DNA of 64,000 bases, taken from positions 161,588 through 225,587 of the forward strand of contig CAMYLU010000003.1 of assembly GCA_947259485.1 (NCBI GenBank). Reading direction: 5' to 3'. Of the stretch, positions 28,712 through 37,278 are shown piece after piece; the first letter of the stretch is position 1, and every line of letters begins with the position of its first letter. Source of the stretch: an uncultured Gammaproteobacteria bacterium. Its GTDB lineage: Bacteria; Pseudomonadota; Gammaproteobacteria; GCA-001735895. The position numbers and the translations under genes were made by a program. The notes under the pieces were generated by a model. It saw only the letters and a program-made list of their open reading frames with translations, was not told the DNA's origin and made no database searches.

Positions 28712-29071
28712 ATGCCCGAAGCGCAGGAACTTGCGACCCATATCGTCGACCTGCTGGATTCGTTCGGGCCCTGTGAAGCCAGGCGTATGTTTGGCGGCTT
28801 CGGCATTTTTCACCAGGGATTGATGTTTGGTTTAATTGCCGGCAGCAGTCTCTATCTCAAGGCTGACGACAAAACCCGCGAACTGTTTGTGACCGAGGGA
28901 TCTGAAGCATTCAGCTACTATAAGAAAGAAAAGGAATACCGTCTTTCCTACTACCTTGCACCCGAGGAGTTTTTTGGAGCCCCGGAATCCTGCCGGTACT
29001 GGGCAAGACTCGCGTTCGACACCGCGTTGCGAAATCCACTCAAAAAAATAAAAGGCAGAAAGCATGATTGA
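28712..29071 (+). CDS. TfoX/Sxy N-terminal domain protein
   Basis: 119-residue protein consisting only of the TfoX-N domain: FGPCEARRMFGGFGIFHQGLMFG and YRLSYYLAPEEFFGAPE are the recognisable blocks. Full-length Sxy/TfoX is a competence regulator with a second C-terminal domain; single-domain proteins like this are widespread and of unknown function. It overlaps the start of the LemA gene by 8 nt. Confidence 0.88.
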   Translation: MPEAQELATHIVDLLDSFGPCEARRMFGGFGIFHQGLMFGLIAGSSLYLKADDKTRELFVTEGSEAFSYYKKEKEYRLSYYLAPEEFFGAPESCRYWARLAFDTALRNPLKKIKGRKHD

Positions 29072-29591
29072 ATGGATAGCCATGGCTGCAGTTATTGCGG
29101 TAGTCGTTTACGCCATTGCCATTTACAACTACCTGGTACGAGACCGTCAACGCACGCGTGCCGGCTGGAGTGATATCGAGGTGCAACTCAAACGCCGTCA
29201 TGACTTGATTCCGAAGTTAGTCGACGCAGTAAAGCAATACGCGGCTTACGAACAGGCGACACTCGACCAGGTCACCATGCTGCGTAACAAGGCTGGCAAT
29301 CCACGTGGAGTCGAACAACAGGGTGAACTGGAAAACAACATCTCTCGAAGCCTGGTGTCGATTTTCGCGCTGCAGGAAGCCTATCCTGAACTCAAAGCCA
29401 ACCAGAGTTTCCTGCAGTTACAAACCGACATCAGTGCTGTCGAAGCCGACATCCAGTTTGCGCGGCGCTACTACAACGGCGCGGTCAGAAATTTGAATAC
29501 CCGGATCGAAAGTTTCCCTGACCTGGTCGTCGCTCGCCTGTTTAACTACGAGCCCGCCCAGTACTTCGAATTCGAGGAAATCGGGCCATGA
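29064..29591 (+). CDS. LemA family protein
   Basis: 175-residue membrane protein with one N-terminal helix (MAAVIAVVVYAIAIYNYLV) and a four-helix coiled domain. The RTRAGWSDIEVQLKRRHDLIPKLV region and the ARRYYNGAVRNLNTRIESFP segment near the C-terminus are diagnostic. Its function is unsettled; it usually neighbours TPM or DUF2207 proteins, as here, where the next gene overlaps by ATGA. Confidence 0.93.
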   Translation: MIEWIAMAAVIAVVVYAIAIYNYLVRDRQRTRAGWSDIEVQLKRRHDLIPKLVDAVKQYAAYEQATLDQVTMLRNKAGNPRGVEQQGELENNISRSLVSIFALQEAYPELKANQSFLQLQTDISAVEADIQFARRYYNGAVRNLNTRIESFPDLVVARLFNYEPAQYFEFEEIGP

Positions 29592-31477
29592 CCCTATTGC
29601 GTGGGCTGGTTGCTTCGCTGCTGCTGTCGCTGGCTTTCACCTGCCTGGCAGATGAGTACATCGAATCTTTTCACAGCGATATCGAAGTGCGCCAGAACGG
29701 TGATTTAAATGTGACCGAAACTATCGTCGTGCGGGCCGAGGGTAAATCCATCCGACGCGGAATTTACCGTGATTTTCCAACCCGATACCAGAATGCGCAG
29801 GGTGACAATGTGTCGGTCGGCTTCGAGGTGCTGTCGGTGCAACGCGATGGCAGCAATGAACCCTATCACATCAAGAATCGATCTAATGGCAAGCGGATTT
29901 ATATCGGCGATCAGAATGTCTTACTGTCCCCCGGGTTCTATGAATATCAAATTAACTACACGACCACCCGGCAGCTAGGCTTTTTCGATGACTTCGATGA
30001 GCTTTACTGGAACGTCACCGGTACTGGCTGGGAATTTAGAATTGAGCGGGCGTCGGCCCGGGTAACACTGCCCGAGGCCTTCATCGATTTTCAGCTTACC
30101 GGTTACACCGGCCCGCAGGGCTCGACTGCGCAAGACCTTGTCTATCGACGTAGCGCTGGCAACCAGGCTTATTTTGAAACCAGTCAACCCCTGGCTCGTC
30201 AGGAAGGGCTCACAATTGTCGCCGGCTGGCCCAAGGGCATCATCAACGAACCCAGCGAGGCCCAACGCCGTGCCTGGTTTTTCGAAGACCACCGACCCTC
30301 TCTTATCGTTATTGGTGGCGCGCTTGCGCTGTTCGCTTATTACCTGATCCTGTGGCGGTGGTTTGGCAGGGATCCCGAGACGGGTGTGATCGTACCGCTT
30401 TACCAGCCACCCGAAGAGTATTCGCCTGCTTCGATGCGATTTGTGCAGAACATGGGCTACGACAAGAAATGCTTTACCAGTGCAATCATCAACCTCGCGG
30501 TCAAGGGTGCCGCTGTAATTGACGATGACGAGGGCCAGTTCAAGGTAACAAAACAGGAGGCACGGGATTTGTCGCTGGCCCCCGGGGAAGCACAGGTACT
30601 CACCGGACTGTTCGGAAAAGGGCGCGACAATATCAGTATCGCCCAGTCCAATCACAGTATTCTTTCCAAGGCTATCGGCAAACATAAGAAATCGCTCAAA
30701 CGGGATTATGAAAAAACATACTTCAACACCAACAGCTGGCTGTTGCTTCCAGGAATCCTGGCGACAGTAATCGTTATCGCGACGGCGGTCTCGAACCTGC
30801 CATCGGAAGAAATCATTATGAAAACAATCTTCTTTGGCGTTTTTACAGCGATACCATTGATCATACTGTCCGCCGTCTGGCGCGGGTTCAAACGTCGCAG
30901 AAAAGGTGGAAAGTTCCAGGTTGCGATCAATCTCGTGGTGCTAGTGGTTTTTTGCTGGGCCGTAGTCAACAACATCGCGGCACCTATCATGGAGTTTTCT
31001 GCAGTGGCGCCCCTGCCGCTGATCGCCGGCGCTATCGCAATGCTGGCAATGCATTATTTTTTCTACCAATGGCTGAAAGCGCCGACGCTCGTGGGGCGCC
31101 GCCTGCTCGACAAGATCGAGGGCTTCAAACATTACCTCAAGGTGGCCGAAGAAGATGAAATTGCGTTAACCGGGGCGCCTGAATTCACCATCGGCCTGTA
31201 CGAGACCTACCTACCCTACGCGATTGCGCTCGACCTGGAAAACGAATGGACTGCAAAGCTCAATCGCGCGATCGCGCTTGGCCTGGTCGATAGCCAATAT
31301 TCTCATCCAGGCTGGTATCACGCCCGGGGTCATCGCGATGATCATTTTTCAAGTGCATTATCGAGCTCTTTGGATTCGGCAATCTCGTCATCGTCGGTCG
31401 CGCCAGGCTCATCGTCCGGATCGTCCGGGGGATCATCTGGCGGCGGTGGCGGTGGCGGTGGTGGTGGCGGCTGGTAA
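29588..31477 (+). CDS. DUF2207 membrane protein with Gly-rich C-terminus
   Basis: 629-residue protein. Signal peptide MTLLRGLVASLLLSLAFTCLA, then the DUF2207 extracytoplasmic domain (HSDIEVRQNGDLNVTETI, GIYRDFPTRY). Membrane helices lie near residue 240 (LIVIGGALALFAYYLILWRW), 390-430 and 450-495. The C-terminus is a Ser stretch followed by a run of glycines and Trp, as is common in this family. LemA plus DUF2207 forms a conserved two-gene unit, possibly linked to envelope quality control; the biochemical role is unknown. Confidence 0.88.
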   Translation: MTLLRGLVASLLLSLAFTCLADEYIESFHSDIEVRQNGDLNVTETIVVRAEGKSIRRGIYRDFPTRYQNAQGDNVSVGFEVLSVQRDGSNEPYHIKNRSNGKRIYIGDQNVLLSPGFYEYQINYTTTRQLGFFDDFDELYWNVTGTGWEFRIERASARVTLPEAFIDFQLTGYTGPQGSTAQDLVYRRSAGNQAYFETSQPLARQEGLTIVAGWPKGIINEPSEAQRRAWFFEDHRPSLIVIGGALALFAYYLILWRWFGRDPETGVIVPLYQPPEEYSPASMRFVQNMGYDKKCFTSAIINLAVKGAAVIDDDEGQFKVTKQEARDLSLAPGEAQVLTGLFGKGRDNISIAQSNHSILSKAIGKHKKSLKRDYEKTYFNTNSWLLLPGILATVIVIATAVSNLPSEEIIMKTIFFGVFTAIPLIILSAVWRGFKRRRKGGKFQVAINLVVLVVFCWAVVNNIAAPIMEFSAVAPLPLIAGAIAMLAMHYFFYQWLKAPTLVGRRLLDKIEGFKHYLKVAEEDEIALTGAPEFTIGLYETYLPYAIALDLENEWTAKLNRAIALGLVDSQYSHPGWYHARGHRDDHFSSALSSSLDSAISSSSVAPGSSSGSSGGSSGGGGGGGGGGGW

Positions 31478-31527
31478 CCTCCTCGACCGTAAAGACTGCC
31501 GTGCCAACTCACATTTACATCGCCATC

Positions 31528-31689
31528 GGCTAGTTTACTAGAAACGTCGCAAAAGCCGCTCCCAACCGGCGCAAGCGCCGGTTGGTCCATCCATGGAATC
31601 GCTTGGACCCCGATGCGCCAACCCCGCGTACGCGGGGGGGCGTCATCCATGCCTCGCTACACTTTTGCGACGTTTCTAGCAAACTAGCC
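31528..31689 (+). repeat. Palindromic element, family A copy 2
   Basis: About 160 bp. Arms 31528-31554 and 31663-31689 pair over 27 bp with a single A-C mismatch; the arm sequence (CTAGTTTACTAGAAACGTCG) is unlike A1 or A3. The core holds CCAACCGGCGCAAGCGCCGG, TCCATCCATGGAATCGC and GCCTCGCTACAC, identical to A3. An extra hairpin (CCCCGCGTACGCGGGG) makes it longer than A1 and A3. It starts 51 nt after the DUF2207 stop and B2 follows 10 nt later; the two fill most of the 380-bp gap. Confidence 0.85.
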
Positions 31690-31699
31690 TCAATCTTCA

Positions 31700-31825
31700 G
31701 GTGTGGCCAGGGGGATAACTTTGCGGGACGCTGCGCAACAGGGATGTTGTGATACGGCACTCCGGGCGCGAGCCTACACGGACGTATCTACGGCGTTCCC
31801 GCAAAGGTATCCCCTTGGCCACGCC
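31700..31825 (+). repeat. Palindromic element, family B copy 2
   Basis: 126 bp. Arms 31700-31728 and 31797-31825 are 29 bp and pair with three mismatches; their middle (CAGGGGGATAAC) is private to this copy. The core has GGGACGCTGCGCAACAGGGA as in B1 and B3, but the second half of the inner hairpin is replaced by a 15-bp longer segment (GTGATACGGCACTCCGG). It ends 32 nt before the rlmG stop codon. Confidence 0.85.
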
Positions 31826-31857
31826 GAACGCATGGTTTCACCAGAAGTAGATTTGAT

Positions 31858-33018
31858 CTAGGAATGTTTGATTGAGCTGAGGACAACGAACTTGCTGTCG
31901 GCGGCAACGGTTTCGCAGTTGCCAAATAATTTCTTAAGCTTGCTGTGATAAGCCAGGTGTCGATTGCCAACTATGCGCAGCTCACCACCGGCCACCAGCA
32001 CCGTCCGTGCCTGCTTGAACATTTGCCATGCAATCGCATCACCGACATTATGCTGTTGATGAAACGGCGGATTAACCAGGACCAGGTCTCGACTATCGGC
32101 GGCCAATCCCTGTAGACCGTCGGCGACCCTGAACTCGGCTTCTCGGGTCTGCGCAAACGCGGCCCGAAAATTCTCCTCGGCACTCGCGACCGCCATGTAA
32201 GATTCGTCGCAAAACAACAGGCTTGCCTTCGGATTCAGTGCCGTGGCAATGATTCCAAGCACACCATTACCACAACCCAGATCGACGATACGTCGATATC
32301 GCTCTGCTACTGGCATGTGTTCCAGCAACAACTGGCTACCCCGATCCAGGCGGTCGCGGCTGAACAGGCTTGCATGATTGATAATTCTGTAATTTCGATC
32401 GACCTGCAACTCGTAGCTATCGGGATAATGACTCTGGCCCTCTTTGAGTGACTGATCACGCTGAACCAGGATAAGTCGGCTTTTCTTGCGCGCGCGGGTT
32501 GTGGTTGTAGGCCCGAGTATGTTTTCAAACAACTCCAGTGTCGAACGATGAATATTTCGTGCCATCCCGGCCGCTATAATATGGGTATCGTGATCCAGCA
32601 CCTGGCGCAGTACGTAAAGCTGGTGTTCGAGCAAGGCCAGCATTTTGGGAATCTTTATCAACACACAATCCACGGTTACCGTCGGAAAATCGATGCCCGA
32701 GTTGGTTTTGACCTGCTCGGCGGGGTAGCCATTTGCAAGCAGGTTTTCACGTAACGCCAGTTGCGCCGTAAACGAGTCATTCCAGGAATAAACCGGGTGA
32801 TTGGCGAGCGCCACCGCGAGCGCACCGAAAGCATCATTTAATATCAAAAGCTTACCATGGCGAGACAGCACCTTGATTTCGTCGACGTAATTCAGCAGGA
32901 ATTCATCGGCAGCATCCCAGGCCTGCAGTAGCTCGTTGCGAGGTTTGCGCACCAGTTCAAATTCACCCTGGGGCACCTGCAATAATTTCAGACTATCCAT
33001 CACCAGCGGCTTATTCAC
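31858..33018 (-). CDS. rlmG: 23S rRNA (guanine-1835-N2)-methyltransferase
   Basis: 386-residue class I methyltransferase matching RlmG/RsmC architecture: an N-terminal degenerate methyltransferase domain and a catalytic C-terminal domain with IVDLGCGNGVLGIIA (SAM site, near residue 240) and the NPPFHQQH motif, which handles the target guanine. The GTG start at 33018 shares bases with the stop of the hydroxylase gene (TAGTG); an ATG at 33000 is an alternative six codons in. RlmG rather than RsmC is judged from overall length and N-domain. Confidence 0.88.
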   Translation of the reverse strand: MNKPLVMDSLKLLQVPQGEFELVRKPRNELLQAWDAADEFLLNYVDEIKVLSRHGKLLILNDAFGALAVALANHPVYSWNDSFTAQLALRENLLANGYPAEQVKTNSGIDFPTVTVDCVLIKIPKMLALLEHQLYVLRQVLDHDTHIIAAGMARNIHRSTLELFENILGPTTTTRARKKSRLILVQRDQSLKEGQSHYPDSYELQVDRNYRIINHASLFSRDRLDRGSQLLLEHMPVAERYRRIVDLGCGNGVLGIIATALNPKASLLFCDESYMAVASAEENFRAAFAQTREAEFRVADGLQGLAADSRDLVLVNPPFHQQHNVGDAIAWQMFKQARTVLVAGGELRIVGNRHLAYHSKLKKLFGNCETVAADSKFVVLSSIKHS

Positions 33019-33839
33019 TACTTACCGACGAAAGGCAAACCCAGCATGCCGGGCAGCTGGTCGACCTGTTTGGCGTCACGATACTCCGCCAGTCCTATGG
33101 TCATAGCGTCGTGACCCATTTGTGGCTGATCGGTATAGGTTTTGAAGATCCGGTCCCAGATAGAAAGGTTGAAACCGTAATTACTATCGGTCTCCTGTAC
33201 CAGCGTCGAATGATGCACCCGGTGCATGTCCGGGGTTACCAGGAGAGAACGCACTACCCGCTCGATAGCGCCGGGCAGGCTGACATTGGCATGATTGAAT
33301 ATCGCCATACCGTTCAACAGAACCTCGAAAACCAGGACTGCAACCAGCGCCGGGCCGAGTAATAGAATCACGCCCCATTTGAACAGCATCGAAATAATGA
33401 TTTCAATCGGGTGGAAGCGGGACCCTGTTGTTAAATCAAAATCAAGATCGGCGTGATGAACTCGATGCAAACGCCACAGCAAAGGCAACTGGTGCATCAA
33501 GCGGTGTTGCAGGTAAATGGCGAGATCGAGTAATAACACTGCCGCGAAAATTTCGAACCATAAGGGCCAATCAACCAGGTTGAAAAATCCCCACTCTCGT
33601 TCCGCAACCGAATAGGCGATTCCCACGGCGGCGGCCGGGAACATTAACCTCAGCACAATAATGTTCAGCAAGAACAATCCCAGGTTGTTGGTCCAGCGCA
33701 ATACTTTTGACACGCTGAGTTTGCGTCGGGGCGCGATCAGTTCCCATACCAGCATGGTAACGAACACGAATGCGAAAAAGCCTAGACGAATAAAGGCTTC
33801 TCGCTCGAGGGCAAATGTTTCGATTCCGGCTGGCTCCAT
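33018..33839 (-). CDS. Sterol desaturase / fatty acid hydroxylase family protein
   Basis: 273-residue membrane di-iron hydroxylase. The histidine clusters HRLMH, HRVHH and MHRVHHS are intact, set between membrane segments. Family members hydroxylate or desaturate lipids (sterols, carotenoids, fatty acids); the substrate here is unknown. It lies upstream of rlmG with a one-base overlap. Confidence 0.88.
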   Translation of the reverse strand: MEPAGIETFALEREAFIRLGFFAFVFVTMLVWELIAPRRKLSVSKVLRWTNNLGLFLLNIIVLRLMFPAAAVGIAYSVAEREWGFFNLVDWPLWFEIFAAVLLLDLAIYLQHRLMHQLPLLWRLHRVHHADLDFDLTTGSRFHPIEIIISMLFKWGVILLLGPALVAVLVFEVLLNGMAIFNHANVSLPGAIERVVRSLLVTPDMHRVHHSTLVQETDSNYGFNLSIWDRIFKTYTDQPQMGHDAMTIGLAEYRDAKQVDQLPGMLGLPFVGK

Positions 33840-34039
33840 GGATCACATTTTCGAGCATAAATGGCAATATTGACAGTCTTAAAACATGCCTCAAATCAGT
33901 ATCGCGATAAGCGAACGTATAAAAACAACAAATGTATAACGCCAGTTTTTTATTTCTGACGATAAGTTGTTACGGTTATTATCTTATTTAACATCTTAGT
34001 GTGTTATACAGAGCCGGGTTAGATTAGACCAGTCCCCAA

Positions 34040-35998
34040 ATGTTAAATGATATCCTGATTATATTGATACTGTCGGTGATGGGCATTGCGGTGTTTAAAC
34101 TCATCGACGTCCCGGCGGTGCTGGGTTACCTGGTGGTCGGTTTGCTGGCCAGCGAAAATGCTTTTGGCCTGATTCATGATTCGCATGCGATCGAGCAAAT
34201 TGCCGAAATCGGCGTGGTTTTCCTGTTATTCACGATTGGTCTCGAAGTCTCGATTCCACGCCTGATCTCGATGCGTAAAATCGTCTTCGGCATCGGTGTC
34301 GCGCAGGTCGTTATATCAACCTTGAGCACCGTGGCCGTTGGTCTCTGGCTGGGACTGACGTGGCAGGTCTCTTTCGCTCTTGGTGGCGCATTGGCAATGT
34401 CGTCGACCGCTATCGTGGTAAAACTGTTGACCGAACGCTACGAGTTGCATCTGCCGCACGGCAACATCTCGCTGGGCGTGTTACTGTTCCAGGACCTGGC
34501 CGTGGTGCCCTTCCTGGTATTGATCCCGATTTTCGCGGCGCCAACCTCGGAATCGCTACTGCTGCCAATCAGCCTGGCGCTGGCCAAGGGTGCGTTCGCT
34601 TTCGCGGTAATATTCTACGCCGGTCAATACCTGGTCCGACCTGCGGTACGTGCGGTTGCCGCGACACATTCGCATGAATTGTTCACGCTTTTTATCCTGC
34701 TGATTGCGCTGCTGGCCGCCTGGCTCACATGGCAACTGGGACTATCGCTTGCGATGGGTGCTTTTCTCGCCGGCATCATGCTCGCCGAAACCGAGTTTCA
34801 GCATCATATCGAAAACGAAATCAGGCCCTTTCGCGATGTTCTGATGGGATTATTCTTCATTTCCGTCGGTTCGCAATTCGACTGGCGCATCATCATCAAT
34901 GAACCCCTGGCGGTTACGATTTTGACCCTGGGCCTGATCGCCGGCAAGGGTATTGCCATCGCCGTCATCGCAAAGCTGGCAGGATTTTCCAGGGGCGTCG
35001 CGATTCGAGCCGGAATCCTACTTGGCCAGGGCAGTGAATTTGGTTTCGCATTGCTGGCAGTCGCAATCGCGACTGGCCTGGTCGAACTCGGACTAAGCCA
35101 ACCTATCATTGCGGCAATTATCCTGAGCATGGCAATTTCACCGATGTTGATTCAATACAACGACATAATTGCCTGCCGCCTTGATCCGGACTATCGCAGC
35201 AGCCTGAACCAGGTCGAAACAAGCATCGAAGAAGCCTGCAGGGATGTCACGGGCCACGTTATTCTGTGCGGGTTTGGCCGCACCTCGCAAAATCTCGCAC
35301 AGTTCCTGCGACGGGTCGGTATTCCATTCGTCGCGCTCGAAATCGATACCGACATTGTCACCGAGGCGCGCGAGGCGGGTGAACCGGTGTTCTACGGCGA
35401 TAGCAGTAAACCCGAGATCCTGCAAAGCGCAGGCTTTGCCAGGGCCCGGGTACTGGTCATCTCTTTTACCGAGCTCAAGGCCAGTGAGCACATTGCCAAA
35501 ACCGCACGCGAATTAAGCAAGGATATCCCGATGATCATTCGTACCCGTGACGATCGCCATCTCGAGCACCTGCTCGAGTGCGGTGCCGATGAAGTCATCC
35601 CGGATACGGTCGAATCGAGTATGATGCTTGCCAGGCATACCTTGACCGCGCTGGGCGAGGATGCGCATTCGATCGATGAAATGCTCGACGAAGCGCGTGA
35701 AGGGCACTACGCCCGGGTGCGGGCTTTCTTTCACAGCGTCGACGACGTCGATCTCGATACGCCCGATCATCACCATATGCATAGTATCGATATACTCGGT
35801 ACTTATGCCGCCGTCGGTCGCAGCATCGAATCTTTGAAAAGCCTCGATAAAATCAACATTATTGGGCTGCGACGTAACGGCGTTACAAGTAACGATCCAC
35901 TGATCGAGGTTGAGTTCAAGTCAGGTGATGTCTTCATCATCGAGGGGCACCCAGATGACATTCAGGCGACCGAGATCGAAATCATGTCAGGCTTATAG
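34040..35998 (+). CDS. CPA2-family cation:proton antiporter (KefB/KefC/YbaL-like)
   Basis: 652-residue antiporter. The first ~375 residues form about 12 membrane helices, with DSHAIEQIAEIGVVFLLFTI early on and the LGGALAMSSTAIVVKLL and LFQDLAVVPFL motifs of CPA2 exchangers. From about residue 405 comes a TrkA-N nucleotide-binding domain (VILCGFGRTSQNLAQFLRR) and then a C-terminal TrkA-C domain. Likely K+/H+ or Na+/H+ exchange controlled by NAD(H) or glutathione adducts; ion specificity is not readable. A DUF45-type hydrolase gene follows after 9 nt. Confidence 0.9.
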   Translation: MLNDILIILILSVMGIAVFKLIDVPAVLGYLVVGLLASENAFGLIHDSHAIEQIAEIGVVFLLFTIGLEVSIPRLISMRKIVFGIGVAQVVISTLSTVAVGLWLGLTWQVSFALGGALAMSSTAIVVKLLTERYELHLPHGNISLGVLLFQDLAVVPFLVLIPIFAAPTSESLLLPISLALAKGAFAFAVIFYAGQYLVRPAVRAVAATHSHELFTLFILLIALLAAWLTWQLGLSLAMGAFLAGIMLAETEFQHHIENEIRPFRDVLMGLFFISVGSQFDWRIIINEPLAVTILTLGLIAGKGIAIAVIAKLAGFSRGVAIRAGILLGQGSEFGFALLAVAIATGLVELGLSQPIIAAIILSMAISPMLIQYNDIIACRLDPDYRSSLNQVETSIEEACRDVTGHVILCGFGRTSQNLAQFLRRVGIPFVALEIDTDIVTEAREAGEPVFYGDSSKPEILQSAGFARARVLVISFTELKASEHIAKTARELSKDIPMIIRTRDDRHLEHLLECGADEVIPDTVESSMMLARHTLTALGEDAHSIDEMLDEAREGHYARVRAFFHSVDDVDLDTPDHHHMHSIDILGTYAAVGRSIESLKSLDKINIIGLRRNGVTSNDPLIEVEFKSGDVFIIEGHPDDIQATEIEIMSGL

Positions 35999-36007
35999 GG
36001 ACGTTTC

Positions 36008-36739
36008 ATGGTAGACGAGGATATCGATTTGTCATCGGCACTGGAATGGAAACTTCGAATATCGCCGCGCGCACGTTACGCGAGGCTGCTTATAAAGCCC
36101 TTTGGCGGGCTCGAAGTGGTGATACCGAAACGCTTTCCGCGTAATCAGGTGGCGGGGCTGGTGGCAAAGCATGAAACCTGGGCAAGACGTCAACTGGCCA
36201 GGCAGTCAAAACTGCGCCAATCGATACGTCTGCCCCAATACCTGTCCCTGGCATTCGACAACAGCACCACCCCGGTGATTTACCAGGGTGATCCGCTGCA
36301 ACTGAATTTCGAGTTATTCGAAGAGCAAAACACAGATCAGATCGTGCTTCATGCGACCGGGCATCAGCAGTGCGTCCGAGAATTGCGCAGCTGGATAAGA
36401 CACAGGGCCCGGGGGTTGTTTCCAGACCTGCTGGCGCAAATATCCTCAAGGACAGGACTTGGCTTTAATAAAATGACTGTCCGCAGTCAAAAGACCCGCT
36501 GGGGCAGTTGTTCAAGACGCGGCAACATCAGCCTCAACGACCAATTGTTATTCCTGCCGGCAAAGACCGTGGAATACCTGATGATTCATGAACTCTGCCA
36601 CACGCGTCACCTGAATCATTCGAAAGCGTTCTGGGCCCTGGTGGAATCACACTGCCCCGATTTCAGAACGCATGAAAAATTACTCAGCGACTCGCGTAAC
36701 CTGGTACCTGACTGGTTCCTGCTGGACCTCTATAGCTAG
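36008..36739 (+). CDS. YgjP-like metallopeptidase-fold hydrolase (DUF45)
   Basis: 243-residue protein with the zinc motif HELCHTRHLNHSKAFW (HExxH plus downstream His) and the family signature KMTVRSQKTRWGSCS. E. coli YgjP has been linked to nucleotide hydrolysis; other relatives resemble WLM/SprT peptidases. Function is uncertain. Cotranscribed with the antiporter gene (9 nt gap). It converges with the SPOR gene; CACGACC/GGTCGTG (36740-36769) in the gap could form a weak hairpin. Confidence 0.82.
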   Translation: MVDEDIDLSSALEWKLRISPRARYARLLIKPFGGLEVVIPKRFPRNQVAGLVAKHETWARRQLARQSKLRQSIRLPQYLSLAFDNSTTPVIYQGDPLQLNFELFEEQNTDQIVLHATGHQQCVRELRSWIRHRARGLFPDLLAQISSRTGLGFNKMTVRSQKTRWGSCSRRGNISLNDQLLFLPAKTVEYLMIHELCHTRHLNHSKAFWALVESHCPDFRTHEKLLSDSRNLVPDWFLLDLYS

Positions 36740-36772
36740 CACGACCCTTGCCAGGGCGCTACGGTCGTGACG

Positions 36773-37270
36773 CTAGTTTGACCGGTTGCGCTCCATGTAC
36801 TTGATCCGGTTTTCGATCAGCAGGTTTTTGGCGCGCGACAACCTGGTTTGGCTGGCAAAGGGCCCCAGCTGCACTCGATGCCAGGTTTCATCATTGACAA
36901 CGGCGGACTTGATGGTCGCCTGCAGGCCCAGGAAAGCCAGCTGCGCTTTGAGACTGTCGGCTTCACCCGCGCTCTGGAAAGATCCAACCTGCAATATCGA
37001 TTGATCGACAACATCCTTGTTGATACTCGGATTTTCGATCGCATCACGATCTTCCTCCGAAATCGGGATCTCGACTTCGCGTTTTGGTAAAACCGAATAG
37101 AAATCGATGGTCGGTTTATTCTTGCTGCCGGTTGATTCCTGCGGTTGCTGGCTTTCGGCTCCGCTTTGAACAATCTTTTGATCAAGAAATAGAACAAAGG
37201 CCACGAACGATGCCAGTATCAATAACAGGAATACCCAGACCCACGGTGATGTCGCTTGTTTTTTTGCCAT
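36773..37270 (-). CDS. SPOR domain membrane protein (FtsN-like)
   Basis: 165-residue protein: a short cytoplasmic start, one membrane helix (VWVFLLLILASFVAFVLFL), a linker, and a SPOR domain over about residues 88-160 (LQVGSFQSAGEADSLKAQLA and VQLGPFASQTRLSRAKNLL). SPOR domains bind septal peptidoglycan with stripped stems. Position after priA and argS is where FtsN-like proteins often lie in gammaproteobacteria, but it is short for FtsN. It starts 8 nt after argS. Confidence 0.87.
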   Translation of the reverse strand: MAKKQATSPWVWVFLLLILASFVAFVLFLDQKIVQSGAESQQPQESTGSKNKPTIDFYSVLPKREVEIPISEEDRDAIENPSINKDVVDQSILQVGSFQSAGEADSLKAQLAFLGLQATIKSAVVNDETWHRVQLGPFASQTRLSRAKNLLIENRIKYMERNRSN

Positions 37271-37278
37271 CAGAATCG

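Noticed and set aside
31342..31650. Proline-rich minus-strand frame spanning the DUF2207 Gly run
   Set aside because: The poly-Pro is the antisense of the Gly repeat and the rest is repeat A2; no ribosome site.
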